The notes beneath the pieces were generated by a model. It ran no database searches. It was not told the DNA's origin and saw only the letters and a list, made by a program, of their open reading frames with translations. The translations under genes were made by a program, and so were the position numbers. A stretch of DNA of 59,899 nt. Source: Methanosphaera stadtmanae (GTDB lineage Archaea > Methanobacteriota > Methanobacteria > Methanobacteriales > Methanobacteriaceae). The stretch's first letter is position 1. Every line of letters starts with the position of its first letter. Shown piece after piece: positions 17,320 through 26,914 of this stretch. The stretch lies in assembly GCA_015062825.1 (NCBI GenBank), contig SUTR01000009.1, forward strand, positions 1-59,899, given 5' to 3'.

Positions 17320-20300
17320 GTGAGTAATAAAGATTATAATGTTATCCTTAATTCAAATGAATTTGATTATGATTATTATATTAATAATTATAACATTACA
17401 GAAGAAGATCCAATTTTACACTATATTAATGAAGGCGTTAAATTAGGATACAATCCGTCTGAAAATTTTGATACATTATTTTATTTAGATAATAATGCAG
17501 ATGTTAAAAGATCTAATATAAATCCATTTGTCCATTACATATTATATGGAAAAGAAGAAAAAAGATTACCATCTAAAATGGATTTGAATTTAATAAGTGA
17601 AGATGATATGGAGTATTTGCAAGGATTGAAAAAATATTATTTTCCATTAGGTGATGAAAATCATGAATTAAGACAACATTATGATTATACCTATAAAAAT
17701 ATATTTAATTATAATATTTTTAATAATGATTATGAATCCAAAAAAGATTTTTTTGATAAACAGGATATTTTTTATAATTTTTTTATAATCCCTGATAAAA
17801 GTATTATATGTAAAGAAACACTTCCTTTTAATATTACATTTTGTAAAAGAAATATTGATTTAACCAAGATTATAGATTTTTCTAGATTTTTAAATAAAGA
17901 TCATTATTATAAAAAAGATACTCGATTAAATATGGAAGGAAATAAAATATTTGCATATCAATTAATTAAACAATTCAATAGTAATTTTGATTTTGCTGAT
18001 TATGAAACTTTATTAAGTACTCATATCATAGACAAAATTTCTTGGAAAGATAATATTCAGGTAAATGAATTTAATTCAACTGAGGATAATCAAGTTGAAA
18101 AATCTGTAGTATTTGAAAAACCAATACATTTATTAAGTACTCAATTAAATGATTCTGTGGAATATTTGAATAATAAAAGTAGTTATTCTAATTTAAAATT
18201 AATAATATTTTGTGATGATGAATGCGAATATATAAAATATTATTTATCCTTTTATTTTAGAGATATTTTAATTTGTAATGATTCAATAAAATTCAATTAT
18301 CTTGATATAATTAATTCTTTTGATACTGATTATTTAATAGAAATACGGTCAGAAAAAAGTTTAGAAAATTATCATAAAAATTTATTTAATAAAAGTTTTG
18401 AAGATATTAATTTTAAATTAACATCATGTGAATTATTATTTAATGACTTAGAAAATATTGAAAAAGTAGAAAAAACTAAAATCTCAGTTATAATTCCAGT
18501 ATATAATTCTTCTAAGTATCTTAAGACATGTTTAGATTCAGTTTTTAATCAAACTTTGGATGAATTTGAAGTTATTTGTGTAAATGATGGTTCTACAGAT
18601 GATTCATTGAATATTTTAAAATCTTATAAAAAAGATCATGACAATATTGAAATTATTTCTACTGAAAACAAAGGGCAGGGATTTGCACGTAACAAAGCTT
18701 TAAAAATAGCTAAAGGGGATTATATATATTTTTTAGATTCTGATGACTGGATAAATGTTAATACTTTAAAAAGATTGTATTACAAATCTTTTAATGAAGA
18801 TTTGGATTTATTATTTTATCAATCAATTAATTATATAGAAAACAGTAAACAATATCATGAAACGGATTTAGATAATTTCAAATGTTTAGATGATCATTTT
18901 GGTGAAAATATATCTTTTAATCATAAGGATACTAAAGATTTTATTTTTGAAATACCTGTTAATCCTGTAGCTAAATTATATAAAAAATCTTTTTTAGTTA
19001 AAAATGATATTCAATTTCCAGAAGGACACTATTTTGAAGATAATGCATTTTTTTACAAAGTATATTTCAAATGTGAAAAAGCAGGATTTTTAAAAGAGCA
19101 ACTTTATTATAGAAGAGTTAGAGAAAATTCTGTTACAACTATGTTGAACAAATCTTCTTTTGATATTATTGAAGCTAATAATAAAATTATTGAAACATTT
19201 ATTGATGAAGGACAATATGAAAATTATAAAAAACAAGTCATAAATCATACTTTTGAAAATATAATGTATTTCTTCAATAAATTTCCTTTAGAATTAAAAT
19301 ATGAATTTTATCAAAAAATGAGGGCTGAATTTATAGGATTCCATGAAAAAAGGGATGATTTTGAAGAATGTCTTAATAAAGAACATTTATTGATACATGA
19401 TATTATCGTTAAAAATAAATATTATATAGATTATTTATCGGAGTATAAACTAAAAACTGCAGATTATATGATTTTTGATGGTAATGATTATTATTTGAAA
19501 GATTCTGAAGAATATTTAGAAAATAATAAAAAATATGAAATTTCAATAATAATACCTGTGTATAATAACGAAAAAATTATCCATAGAACTTTAAAATCTA
19601 TTATTAACCAAAGTATAGGATTAGACTATCTGGAAGTATTATTAATAAATGATTGTTCTAAAGATAATACAGCATTAGTTCTCGATGATTATGCTAGAAA
19701 ATATGATAATTTCAAAGTAATTCACATAAATGAAAGTACAGGAGCTGCAGGTACTCCACGTAATATAGGAATTAAAGAATCAAATGCAAACTATCTGATT
19801 TTTTTAGATCATGATGATTTCTTTGAATTAAATGCTATAGAAAAATTATATGATTTAATTATTAAAAATGAAGTTGATGTTGTATATGGTGTTTGGGCAG
19901 AAATTATTGAAGGAAAGTTATACAATAGGTATTACCCAGAATTAGAAGATGGTTACTTTAATAATCTAAATGAATATGATAAGTTAATTGCACATCCGGC
20001 ACCTTCTATTTGGACAAAATTATTTAAAAAAGATTTTTTAGTTGAAAATAATATTCTATTTCCAACTATATTGGGTGAAGATGCCATTTTTTTATCCAAA
20101 GCATTGATAAAAGCTAATGGGATATTGTTTTTAAATGATGAAATTATATGTTATCATGATTTATCTGATGAATCTACTACTAATAATGTAACGCTTAAAT
20201 ATTTAACAGAAGGATTTGTATCTGAAATTTATATGTTTGATTATTATAAAGATTTGGGTAAAGAACAGTATTATAAATATCGTACTGAAGGAATTATCGA

Positions 20301-20685
20301 TTTTTTCATCTATCAATTTTTAAATAGTAATTTAAATGATCAAGAGATTGAATCATTATTTGACTTATTCCATTCTTTTTGTAAAATAATTGATTATTAT
20401 GATGCAAAACCTAAACAAATACAAAATAGGTTTATTTATAATTTTATATTAGGAGAAGATTTAATTTCTACTATTGAATTTAAAAAATCTATTTCTTCTA
20501 ATAATGTACAGGGGTCTGTATTTAATAAAACAGATAATACAAAGTTAACTAATTTATCCCAAGAAAATAAAATGTTAATTCAAAAAAATAAAGAATTAAC
20601 TACATTCAAAGAAAATGTTTTAAATTCAAGAAGTTGGAAATTAACAGGAATATTTAGAAAAGCTAGAAATAAAATTCGCATGTAA
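17320..20685 (+). CDS. Large multidomain glycosyltransferase, two GT2 domains plus AlgX/DHHW-like segment
   Basis: 1121 residues. Residues 1-90 hold two copies of the motif YxxxN...DPILHYINEGVKLGYNPS / NPFVHYILYGKEEKR, known from large glycan-assembly glycosyltransferases. Residues about 150-235 contain IPDKSIICKETLPF and DTRLNMEGNKIFAYQLI, resembling AlgX/DHHW-type SGNH domains but with Arg where His is expected. GT2 domain 1 starts near 386 (ISVIIPVYNSSKY, CVNDGSTDDS, FLDSDDWI). GT2 domain 2 starts near 740 (ISIIIPVYNNEK, LINDCSKDNT, FLDHDDFFEL). The C-terminus is a coiled coil plus SRSWKLTGIFRKARNK. The start is GTG with GGTGG just upstream. It opens a plus-strand operon with a GT-B enzyme, a methyltransferase and LicD. 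Probably a polymerising or bifunctional transferase (inference). Confidence 0.85.
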   Translation: MSNKDYNVILNSNEFDYDYYINNYNITEEDPILHYINEGVKLGYNPSENFDTLFYLDNNADVKRSNINPFVHYILYGKEEKRLPSKMDLNLISEDDMEYLQGLKKYYFPLGDENHELRQHYDYTYKNIFNYNIFNNDYESKKDFFDKQDIFYNFFIIPDKSIICKETLPFNITFCKRNIDLTKIIDFSRFLNKDHYYKKDTRLNMEGNKIFAYQLIKQFNSNFDFADYETLLSTHIIDKISWKDNIQVNEFNSTEDNQVEKSVVFEKPIHLLSTQLNDSVEYLNNKSSYSNLKLIIFCDDECEYIKYYLSFYFRDILICNDSIKFNYLDIINSFDTDYLIEIRSEKSLENYHKNLFNKSFEDINFKLTSCELLFNDLENIEKVEKTKISVIIPVYNSSKYLKTCLDSVFNQTLDEFEVICVNDGSTDDSLNILKSYKKDHDNIEIISTENKGQGFARNKALKIAKGDYIYFLDSDDWINVNTLKRLYYKSFNEDLDLLFYQSINYIENSKQYHETDLDNFKCLDDHFGENISFNHKDTKDFIFEIPVNPVAKLYKKSFLVKNDIQFPEGHYFEDNAFFYKVYFKCEKAGFLKEQLYYRRVRENSVTTMLNKSSFDIIEANNKIIETFIDEGQYENYKKQVINHTFENIMYFFNKFPLELKYEFYQKMRAEFIGFHEKRDDFEECLNKEHLLIHDIIVKNKYYIDYLSEYKLKTADYMIFDGNDYYLKDSEEYLENNKKYEISIIIPVYNNEKIIHRTLKSIINQSIGLDYLEVLLINDCSKDNTALVLDDYARKYDNFKVIHINESTGAAGTPRNIGIKESNANYLIFLDHDDFFELNAIEKLYDLIIKNEVDVVYGVWAEIIEGKLYNRYYPELEDGYFNNLNEYDKLIAHPAPSIWTKLFKKDFLVENNILFPTILGEDAIFLSKALIKANGILFLNDEIICYHDLSDESTTNNVTLKYLTEGFVSEIYMFDYYKDLGKEQYYKYRTEGIIDFFIYQFLNSNLNDQEIESLFDLFHSFCKIIDYYDAKPKQIQNRFIYNFILGEDLISTIEFKKSISSNNVQGSVFNKTDNTKLTNLSQENKMLIQKNKELTTFKENVLNSRSWKLTGIFRKARNKIRM

Positions 20686-20725
20686 TATAAATATGCTTAT
20701 TATGAATTTTTACGAGGGAAATATT

Positions 20726-21916
20726 ATGAAACGAATATTATATGTTTTACACAGTGGAAAAGCCGGTGGAGTTTATTTAAATGTTATGGATATAATTAAA
20801 AATTTAGATTCTGATAAATTTGAAACATATTTATTATTTTCTGAAACTCAAGAGTTATTACTTTATAAATATGACAATAACTTAAAATTAATAAGAAGTT
20901 ATTCTAAAAGTCAATGGGATATCACAGAGTTTAATAATAGTTGGTTAAGTTATGTTTATTTTGATATTTTAATGAAACAAAAAATTGATATTGTACATAT
21001 AAATCATTTTATTAATCATAGTTTCGATATGCCTTCAATTGCAAAAAGTTTAGGTATTAAAGTAATGATTACTTTTCATGATTATTATTTATTATGTCCT
21101 TTTTATACATTAATAGATGAAAATTATGAATATTGTGGGGGAAATTGTAAAAATAATAATTTAAATTGTTATAAACCAAGTATAATACATAATATTAATT
21201 CTAAACAGATTATAAATACTTGGCGTGAAAAAGTTAAGGAAATGTTTTCATATGTGGATTATTTTATAGCACCCTCAAGATTTACAAAAAATATTTTTTT
21301 ATCATTTTATGAGGATAAAACAATTATTAATGAAGAAAATATTGTAGTTATAGAGCATGGGGGTGATTATCCTAATATTAAATCATTATATGAACTTCCT
21401 TCAAAAAATAAACCTATAAAAATCTTATTCCCTGCAAATTATTTAAATTTATTAAAGGGATCAAATTTAATTAAAGAAATTAAAGAATGTGATGTGGATA
21501 ATAAACTTGAATTTTATTTTATGGGTCATATTGATGAAGATTTAGAGAAATATGGAACTTCTTACGGTGTTTATGAACGACAGGATTTCCAAAAGATTGT
21601 TGGTAAAATCAAACCCTCTTTTATAGGAATATTTTCTATATGTCCAGAAACATTTTGTTATACTTTAAGTGAATCTTGGTCATGTGGAATTCCTATTCTT
21701 GGAACAAATATTGGTGTCATTAATGAAAGAATAACTAATAATGATGGTGGTTGGATTATTGATTATAAAAATCCAAAAAAAAGTTATAATATGATTTTAG
21801 AAATAGCTAATGATAAAAAAGAGTATAAAAATAAACTACGAAATGTCAAAAAAATAAATTTAAAAAATACTAAAGATATGGCTTATAGATATTATCAACT
21901 TTATAATATGCTATGA
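20726..21916 (+). CDS. GT-B glycosyltransferase (family 4 type)
   Basis: 396 residues with the two-Rossmann GT-B layout. The N-terminus is MKRILYVLHSGKAGGVYLNV. The motif ITFHDYYLLCPFYTL followed by a Cys-rich YCGGNCKNNNLNCYK loop is typical of GT4 enzymes. The C-terminal donor-binding domain contains ESWSCGIPILGTNIGVINERI, the EX7E-like nucleotide-sugar site, with PETFCYTLSES just before it. I chose the ATG at 20726 because CGAGGGAAA lies 10 bases upstream. An in-frame ATG at 20693 would add 11 residues without a good site. It lies 40 bases after the large glycosyltransferase gene in the same operon. Sugar specificity unknown. Confidence 0.83.
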   Translation: MKRILYVLHSGKAGGVYLNVMDIIKNLDSDKFETYLLFSETQELLLYKYDNNLKLIRSYSKSQWDITEFNNSWLSYVYFDILMKQKIDIVHINHFINHSFDMPSIAKSLGIKVMITFHDYYLLCPFYTLIDENYEYCGGNCKNNNLNCYKPSIIHNINSKQIINTWREKVKEMFSYVDYFIAPSRFTKNIFLSFYEDKTIINEENIVVIEHGGDYPNIKSLYELPSKNKPIKILFPANYLNLLKGSNLIKEIKECDVDNKLEFYFMGHIDEDLEKYGTSYGVYERQDFQKIVGKIKPSFIGIFSICPETFCYTLSESWSCGIPILGTNIGVINERITNNDGGWIIDYKNPKKSYNMILEIANDKKEYKNKLRNVKKINLKNTKDMAYRYYQLYNML

Positions 21917-21936
21917 AATCTGAATGAGGTGAAAAA

Positions 21937-23682
21937 ATGCATAGGTTATGGGATATTATAATCAAACCTGTTTTTGATGAAGTAAAACCAAAAAATATTG
22001 TTGAAATAGGTTCGGATAAAGGAATTAATACTATTAATATATTAAAATATTGTAAAGAGAATAATGCAAAATTAACTTCAATTGATCCTTCTCATAAATT
22101 AAATCTTAAAAAAATTAATGAAGAATATGCAAATCATTTTGAATTAATTGAAGATTTTAGTTTAAATGTTTTACCTTCTTTAAAAAATTATGATATGATT
22201 TTGATAGATGGTGATCATAATTGGTATACCGTTTTTAATGAGCTTAAAACTATTGAAAAACAATTCGAAAATCAACATTTTCCTTTTATAATATTGCATG
22301 ATGTTAGTTGGCCCTATGGAAGAAGAGATATGTATTATAATCCTGATTCTATACCTAAAAAGTTCAAACATGAATATAAAAAATTAGGTATTTATCCAGA
22401 TTCTAATAAATTATTAGAACATGGTGGGTTGAATGCTGATTTATATAATGCTATTGAAGAAGATTTGCCACGAAATGGTGTCAGAACAGCTATAGAAGAT
22501 TTCATTAAAGAATCTAATTTAAGATTAACTTTACATATTATTAACGCATTTCATGGTTTAGGATTGTTATATTATTCAAATAATCATTTAGATAAAAAAA
22601 TATTATCTATAATTAATAATTCAAATATAGAAGAATATCTTGAAATAGATTTTTTTAAAAAATTATTAAATGTTCAAAATGCATTAGAAATTAATAATAT
22701 AGAAAAACAAAAATTATCTAATCAAATAAATGAATTAAATAATAATATAAATTCTTATGAAAAACAAGTTGAAAATTTATCTAAAAATTTAAAAGAACAA
22801 GAAAATATTAATAATTCTTTAAATCAAGAAATAAATGATATTACTTCTGATAAAAACAAGTTTATCAAAAATATTATTGCAAATGATGAAGTAATAGCTA
22901 CTCAACAAAAAGTTATCTCAGAACAAAGTAAAATTATTACTGATCTACAAAAACAAATTGATGAAATATCGTCTGAAAACACAAATTTGAAAAATATTAA
23001 TAAAACTGCCAATGATAAAATTCAAAAGAATAAAGAAGAGATAGAAAATTTAAATGAAGAAATTAACAGTTTGTCTTCAAAAATTAACAGTTTAAATAAA
23101 GAATTAGATTCAGTAAATGAAGAATATCAAAATGATATTAAAAATTATTCAATGATTAATCAGGATATGTCACTAGAAATAAATGAAATAAAACGTATCT
23201 TGGAGGAAAAAAAATTATTTATAAATAAACAAGATGAAAAACTAGTTAAAATTGATGGAAAACTAGCAGATTTAGAAGAAACTTATGATATTTTGGATGC
23301 GGAAAATAAAAAACTTTCCTTTATTAATAATACTCTTAGTAAAACAAATGATGTTCATTTAAATATTATAGATAATCAAACTAAAAAAATTAATAATTAT
23401 GAAAAATTATTAAACAAAACATATGACTTATTTGAATTAATAAAATTATATAATAAAAATGATGAAAATATTAACATTAAAAGTTTGATGGACGATTATC
23501 AAGAATATTATGATAATTATGAAACAGATTCTTCAACGGTAGAAGAAAGTATTTATTATAAGATTAAAAAAGAAAATGAATTACTTAAAAATGAGAATGA
23601 TAAACTTAAAACATTTAAAAATGATGTTTTAACTTCTAATAGTTGGAAAATAACAGGTCTTTTAAGAAATTTTAGATCTTAA
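21937..23682 (+). CDS. SAM methyltransferase with long coiled coil and SWKIT tail
   Basis: 581 residues. The first 240 form a class I methyltransferase: NIVEIGSDKGINTINIL is motif I, LTSIDPSH follows, YDMILIDGDHNWYTVFNEL is the acidic motif, and ILHDVSWPYGRRDMYYN is typical of CmcI/Methyltransf_24 enzymes acting on sugars. Residues about 245-480 are an almost unbroken coiled coil rich in Asn, Lys, Glu and Ile. The protein ends TSNSWKITGLLRNFRS, the tail also seen on glycosyltransferases here, which suggests the tail and coil target proteins to a common complex rather than taking part in sugar transfer. GAGGTG precedes the ATG. LicD follows at 23708. Possible role: glycan methylation or chain-length control (inference). 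Confidence 0.78.
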   Translation: MHRLWDIIIKPVFDEVKPKNIVEIGSDKGINTINILKYCKENNAKLTSIDPSHKLNLKKINEEYANHFELIEDFSLNVLPSLKNYDMILIDGDHNWYTVFNELKTIEKQFENQHFPFIILHDVSWPYGRRDMYYNPDSIPKKFKHEYKKLGIYPDSNKLLEHGGLNADLYNAIEEDLPRNGVRTAIEDFIKESNLRLTLHIINAFHGLGLLYYSNNHLDKKILSIINNSNIEEYLEIDFFKKLLNVQNALEINNIEKQKLSNQINELNNNINSYEKQVENLSKNLKEQENINNSLNQEINDITSDKNKFIKNIIANDEVIATQQKVISEQSKIITDLQKQIDEISSENTNLKNINKTANDKIQKNKEEIENLNEEINSLSSKINSLNKELDSVNEEYQNDIKNYSMINQDMSLEINEIKRILEEKKLFINKQDEKLVKIDGKLADLEETYDILDAENKKLSFINNTLSKTNDVHLNIIDNQTKKINNYEKLLNKTYDLFELIKLYNKNDENINIKSLMDDYQEYYDNYETDSSTVEESIYYKIKKENELLKNENDKLKTFKNDVLTSNSWKITGLLRNFRS

Positions 23683-23707
23683 TTTAATGGTATTTGGGAG
23701 AATATTT

Positions 23708-24754
23708 ATGTTTAGTGCTTTTAAAAATAATCATAATTTATCAGATGATAACTATAAAAAGTTAAATCATGAATTGGACGAATTAAAAAATAAAAATGAT
23801 GAATTGTATAAAAGTTTAAATAAAATTAATGAACTTGAAACTAGTATTAAAGAGTTAAAAGAGGAAAAGGAGAATCTCATTACAAAATATGATAAAATAT
23901 TAGATTCATATTATAATCAGTTCACAACTATATTTTTATATTGTGATTTAAAAACCAAAGGTCCTTTAAGAAATTTTCAAATTTTTAATCAAGAATTGTT
24001 AAATTTCGTAGTAAATGTTTGTAAAAAACATAAATTAGATTATTGGATAGATTTTGGTACTCTTTTAGGGGCAGTTCGACATGGGGGATATGTTCCTTGG
24101 GATGATGATATTGATATTGGAATGATGAGAAAGGATTATAATAAATTCATATCTGTTTTCCAAAGTGAAATTGTAACACATGGTTTAGAAGAAGACATTG
24201 TATTTCAGGTCAATGAGAGAAGAACAAATGCTGGTTGGAAAATATCTTTTCTACAAATAATGTTTTTATCACATAGAAAACATATGTTGGCTGGAATGGA
24301 TATTTTTCCTTATGATTACATTAATAATCCTCCAGAAAACCTTGAAGAAAAATATAATTTAGAACAAAGGAATTTTGTTCAAAAAATGAAAGATGATATG
24401 AATATAATGCAATATTTGGAGGAGTATTATCAAGAATTTAATATATCTATGGAAAAATCTGATCATATAATTCCCGGTATAGATAATAATTCTAGGGGTG
24501 AAATTCATGGTTATCCATTTGTTTTAATGAATAGTGATTTAATTTTTCCTTTAGATAAAATTTCATTTAATGCTAGGGAATATTGTTGTCCTAGAAACAA
24601 TGATGAATATTTAAAATTAATTTATGGTGATTATTCTTCTATTCCTCAAATAATAGCCACTCATGATCGAGCAAAATTATTACAAAAGGAATATGATGAT
24701 GATTACTATGAAAAATATATAAACAAACTTAAAAATATAAATGAAAATTTTTAA
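23708..24754 (+). CDS. LicD family phospho-group transferase
   Basis: 348 residues. A short N-terminal coiled coil (about 15-65) precedes a LicD domain with YWIDFGTLLGAVRHGGYVPW and WDDDIDIGMMRKDYNKF, then YGDY...HDRAK near the end. LicD proteins transfer phosphocholine or similar groups from CDP-activated donors to surface glycans. The domain is closely similar to the LicD half of the fusion at 9318-11024. I chose the ATG at 23708 because GGGAG lies just upstream. The in-frame ATG at 23687 lacks one. It follows the coiled-coil methyltransferase by 25 bases, and the phosphonate operon starts 840 bases downstream, so a CMP-phosphonate donor is an attractive possibility (inference). Confidence 0.85.
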   Translation: MFSAFKNNHNLSDDNYKKLNHELDELKNKNDELYKSLNKINELETSIKELKEEKENLITKYDKILDSYYNQFTTIFLYCDLKTKGPLRNFQIFNQELLNFVVNVCKKHKLDYWIDFGTLLGAVRHGGYVPWDDDIDIGMMRKDYNKFISVFQSEIVTHGLEEDIVFQVNERRTNAGWKISFLQIMFLSHRKHMLAGMDIFPYDYINNPPENLEEKYNLEQRNFVQKMKDDMNIMQYLEEYYQEFNISMEKSDHIIPGIDNNSRGEIHGYPFVLMNSDLIFPLDKISFNAREYCCPRNNDEYLKLIYGDYSSIPQIIATHDRAKLLQKEYDDDYYEKYINKLKNINENF

Positions 24755-24849
24755 TAATTATTTAAATTTTATAATTGGAGGTCATTGAAATGTCCTAGAT
24801 TAAATTAATACTATGAAATATTTTAAACATAAAGTTATGGAGGATTATT

Positions 24850-25302
24850 ATGAATTATAAATATATAATACCAATAATTATAATTATTATAGCAGTATTT
24901 TCGGCATATTATGTAACTGAAAATAACGTATTTAAAAAAAATAACACAGAAAAAGTAAATGGAACATTATCTTTTGATTTACCTGAAGGTTATAAAGTAG
25001 TTAAACAGGCTGATAATCAAGTAGATATAAGTAATGGGGATAATATTGTTAATATTTATAAACTCAATAGCAATGATTCAGTTGATGTTTATAAACAGAA
25101 ATATTCTGAACAATTTACGATAAATGATGAACCATTTTCTATTGAAGGAGTAAATAAGACTGTTGCAAAAAGTGCAAATGATTCTATAATAAAATATTGG
25201 TTTGTAAAAAATGATACTAAACTACAAATTCAAATGATTTCTAATGAAGCAAATTCAGATAAAATAGCTGAAAAGATTATTAATTCATTTAATGTTAATT
25301 AA
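24850..25302 (+). CDS. Small membrane-anchored extracytoplasmic protein
   Basis: 150 residues of unknown function. MNYKYIIPIIIIIIAVFSAYYV is one N-terminal membrane segment. The remaining 125 residues are soluble and presumably outside the cell. The pattern SFDLPEGYKVVKQ...ISNGDNIVNIYKL...VKNDTKLQIQMI...INSFNV suggests a small alpha/beta domain. It shares layout and length with the protein at 13925-14386. GGAGG lies 6 bases before the ATG. It comes 95 bases after LicD and may be the last gene of that operon. The 292 bases after it hold no gene, only A+T-rich DNA before the phosphonate operon. Confidence 0.6.
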   Translation: MNYKYIIPIIIIIIAVFSAYYVTENNVFKKNNTEKVNGTLSFDLPEGYKVVKQADNQVDISNGDNIVNIYKLNSNDSVDVYKQKYSEQFTINDEPFSIEGVNKTVAKSANDSIIKYWFVKNDTKLQIQMISNEANSDKIAEKIINSFNVN

Positions 25303-25594
25303 TATTTTTTCAATTCTTTTTTTTTATGAAAAACAAATAATTATTGATGATTATATTAATGTACAGGAGTTAATGTTTTTTTAAATATTTTTAGTAAATC
25401 TATTTAAGTATTATTATTATTTAAAATTGTTACTTTAATGATTTCTATGTATTAATTACATTATCTGACTATCTTAATAATATAATTAATTGATATTTTT
25501 TTTATTAATATTAAAGAATAAATTGGTTTCATATGAATTATTTTTTTTTTAAATAGGTATGTTAAAAAAATATTTCGAAAAAAAGGAGAATAAA

Positions 25595-26893
25595 ATGACA
25601 AAAAAAGTATATATAGCAATTAGTGCAGATATTTTACATCATGGGCATATAAATTTAATAAAGAAAGCTAGTGAATATGGTACTTTAACTGTAGGTGTAC
25701 TTACAGATGAAGCTATAGCTACATATAAAAGATTGCCTGTACTAAATTATGAAGAAAGAACATTTATTATCCGTAATATTGAAGGTGTGGATAATGTTAT
25801 ATCTCAAGATACACTAGATTATACTGAGAATTTAGAAAAAATTAAACCAGATTATGTAGTTCATGGTGACGACTGGAAAAGTAATGATCAAAGTCAAATT
25901 CGTTCAAAAGTAATTGAAACTCTTGAGAAATGGGGTGGGCAACTAATAGAAATACCATATACTCAAGGGGTAAGTGTTGATAAATTAAATGATGCTGTCA
26001 AGGATACATCATCAATGCCGGAGGTAAGACGTGCTAAACTTAAACAATTACTTAATCTTAAACCAGTTGTTAAGGTAATGGAAGCTCATAATGGACTTAG
26101 TGCACTTGTTGTAGAAAATGCTAAGGTAGTTAAAAATGATAAAATAGAAAGTTTTGATGCAATGTGGCTATCAAGTTTAACCGACAGCACAGCTAAAGGA
26201 AAACCGGATATTGAATTGGTTGATATGACTAGTCGTCTTCGCACAATTGATGAGATTATGGAAGTTACAACAAAACCAATCATATTGGATGGAGATACTG
26301 GTGGAGAAATTGAACATTTTGTATTTAATGTTAGAACTCTTGAAAGAATAGGTGTATCTGCTGTAATTATCGAAGATAAAATTGGACTTAAGAAAAATTC
26401 CCTCTTTGGTACAGATGTAGAACAAACACAAGATACGATAGAACATTTCAGTTTAAAAATATCTTCAGGTAAAAAAGCATTAACAACTGATGAATTCATG
26501 ATTATTGCCCGAATTGAATCATTAATTCTTAAACAAGGGATGGATGATGCAATAAAAAGAGCAAAGGCATATGTAAATGCGGGTGCTGATGGTATTATGA
26601 TTCACAGTAGGGAAAAAGAACCTGATGAAATATTTGAGTTTTGTGAAAAATTCAGAGAGTTTGCACCAGATTTACCATTAGTGGTAGTACCAACATCATT
26701 TAATAAGGTATATGAGGATGAATTTGCACAACGCGGAGTAAATATTGTCATATATGCAAATCATTTAATTAGAAGTGCATATCCTGCAATGATGGAAACA
26801 GCACAAACCATTCTTGAAAACAATCGTTGTTATGAAGTGGATGAAAAATGTTTATCAATTAAGGAAATATTAACATTAATACCTGATGAATAA
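25595..26893 (+). CDS. aepX: Phosphoenolpyruvate mutase fused to N-terminal cytidylyltransferase domain
   Basis: First step of phosphonate synthesis: rearranges phosphoenolpyruvate to phosphonopyruvate. The C-terminal part (about 145-432) is a PEP mutase of the isocitrate lyase superfamily, with FDAMWLSS, ILDGDTGGEIEHF and the diagnostic EDKxxxxxNS motif (EDKIGLKKNS). The N-terminal part (about 1-130) is a TagD/GCT-type nucleotidyltransferase with the HxGH motif (ADILHHGHINLI) and a C-terminal YTQGVSVDKL corresponding to the family's RTEGISTT site. It may activate the phosphonate product as a CMP derivative. I chose the ATG at 25595 because GGAG lies just upstream. The ATG at 25559 would add 12 unsupported residues. 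It opens a three-gene operon with ppd and the dehydrogenase. Confidence 0.93.
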   Translation: MTKKVYIAISADILHHGHINLIKKASEYGTLTVGVLTDEAIATYKRLPVLNYEERTFIIRNIEGVDNVISQDTLDYTENLEKIKPDYVVHGDDWKSNDQSQIRSKVIETLEKWGGQLIEIPYTQGVSVDKLNDAVKDTSSMPEVRRAKLKQLLNLKPVVKVMEAHNGLSALVVENAKVVKNDKIESFDAMWLSSLTDSTAKGKPDIELVDMTSRLRTIDEIMEVTTKPIILDGDTGGEIEHFVFNVRTLERIGVSAVIIEDKIGLKKNSLFGTDVEQTQDTIEHFSLKISSGKKALTTDEFMIIARIESLILKQGMDDAIKRAKAYVNAGADGIMIHSREKEPDEIFEFCEKFREFAPDLPLVVVPTSFNKVYEDEFAQRGVNIVIYANHLIRSAYPAMMETAQTILENNRCYEVDEKCLSIKEILTLIPDE

Positions 26894-26914
26894 TATTAAA
26901 TGGAAGTATGGTTT

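Noticed and set aside
24776-24798. GGAGGTCATTGAAATGTCCTAG: good ribosome binding site followed by ATG-TCC-TAG
   Set aside because: Two-codon frame only. It could be a leader or a decayed start between licD and the small membrane protein gene, but nothing supports a gene.
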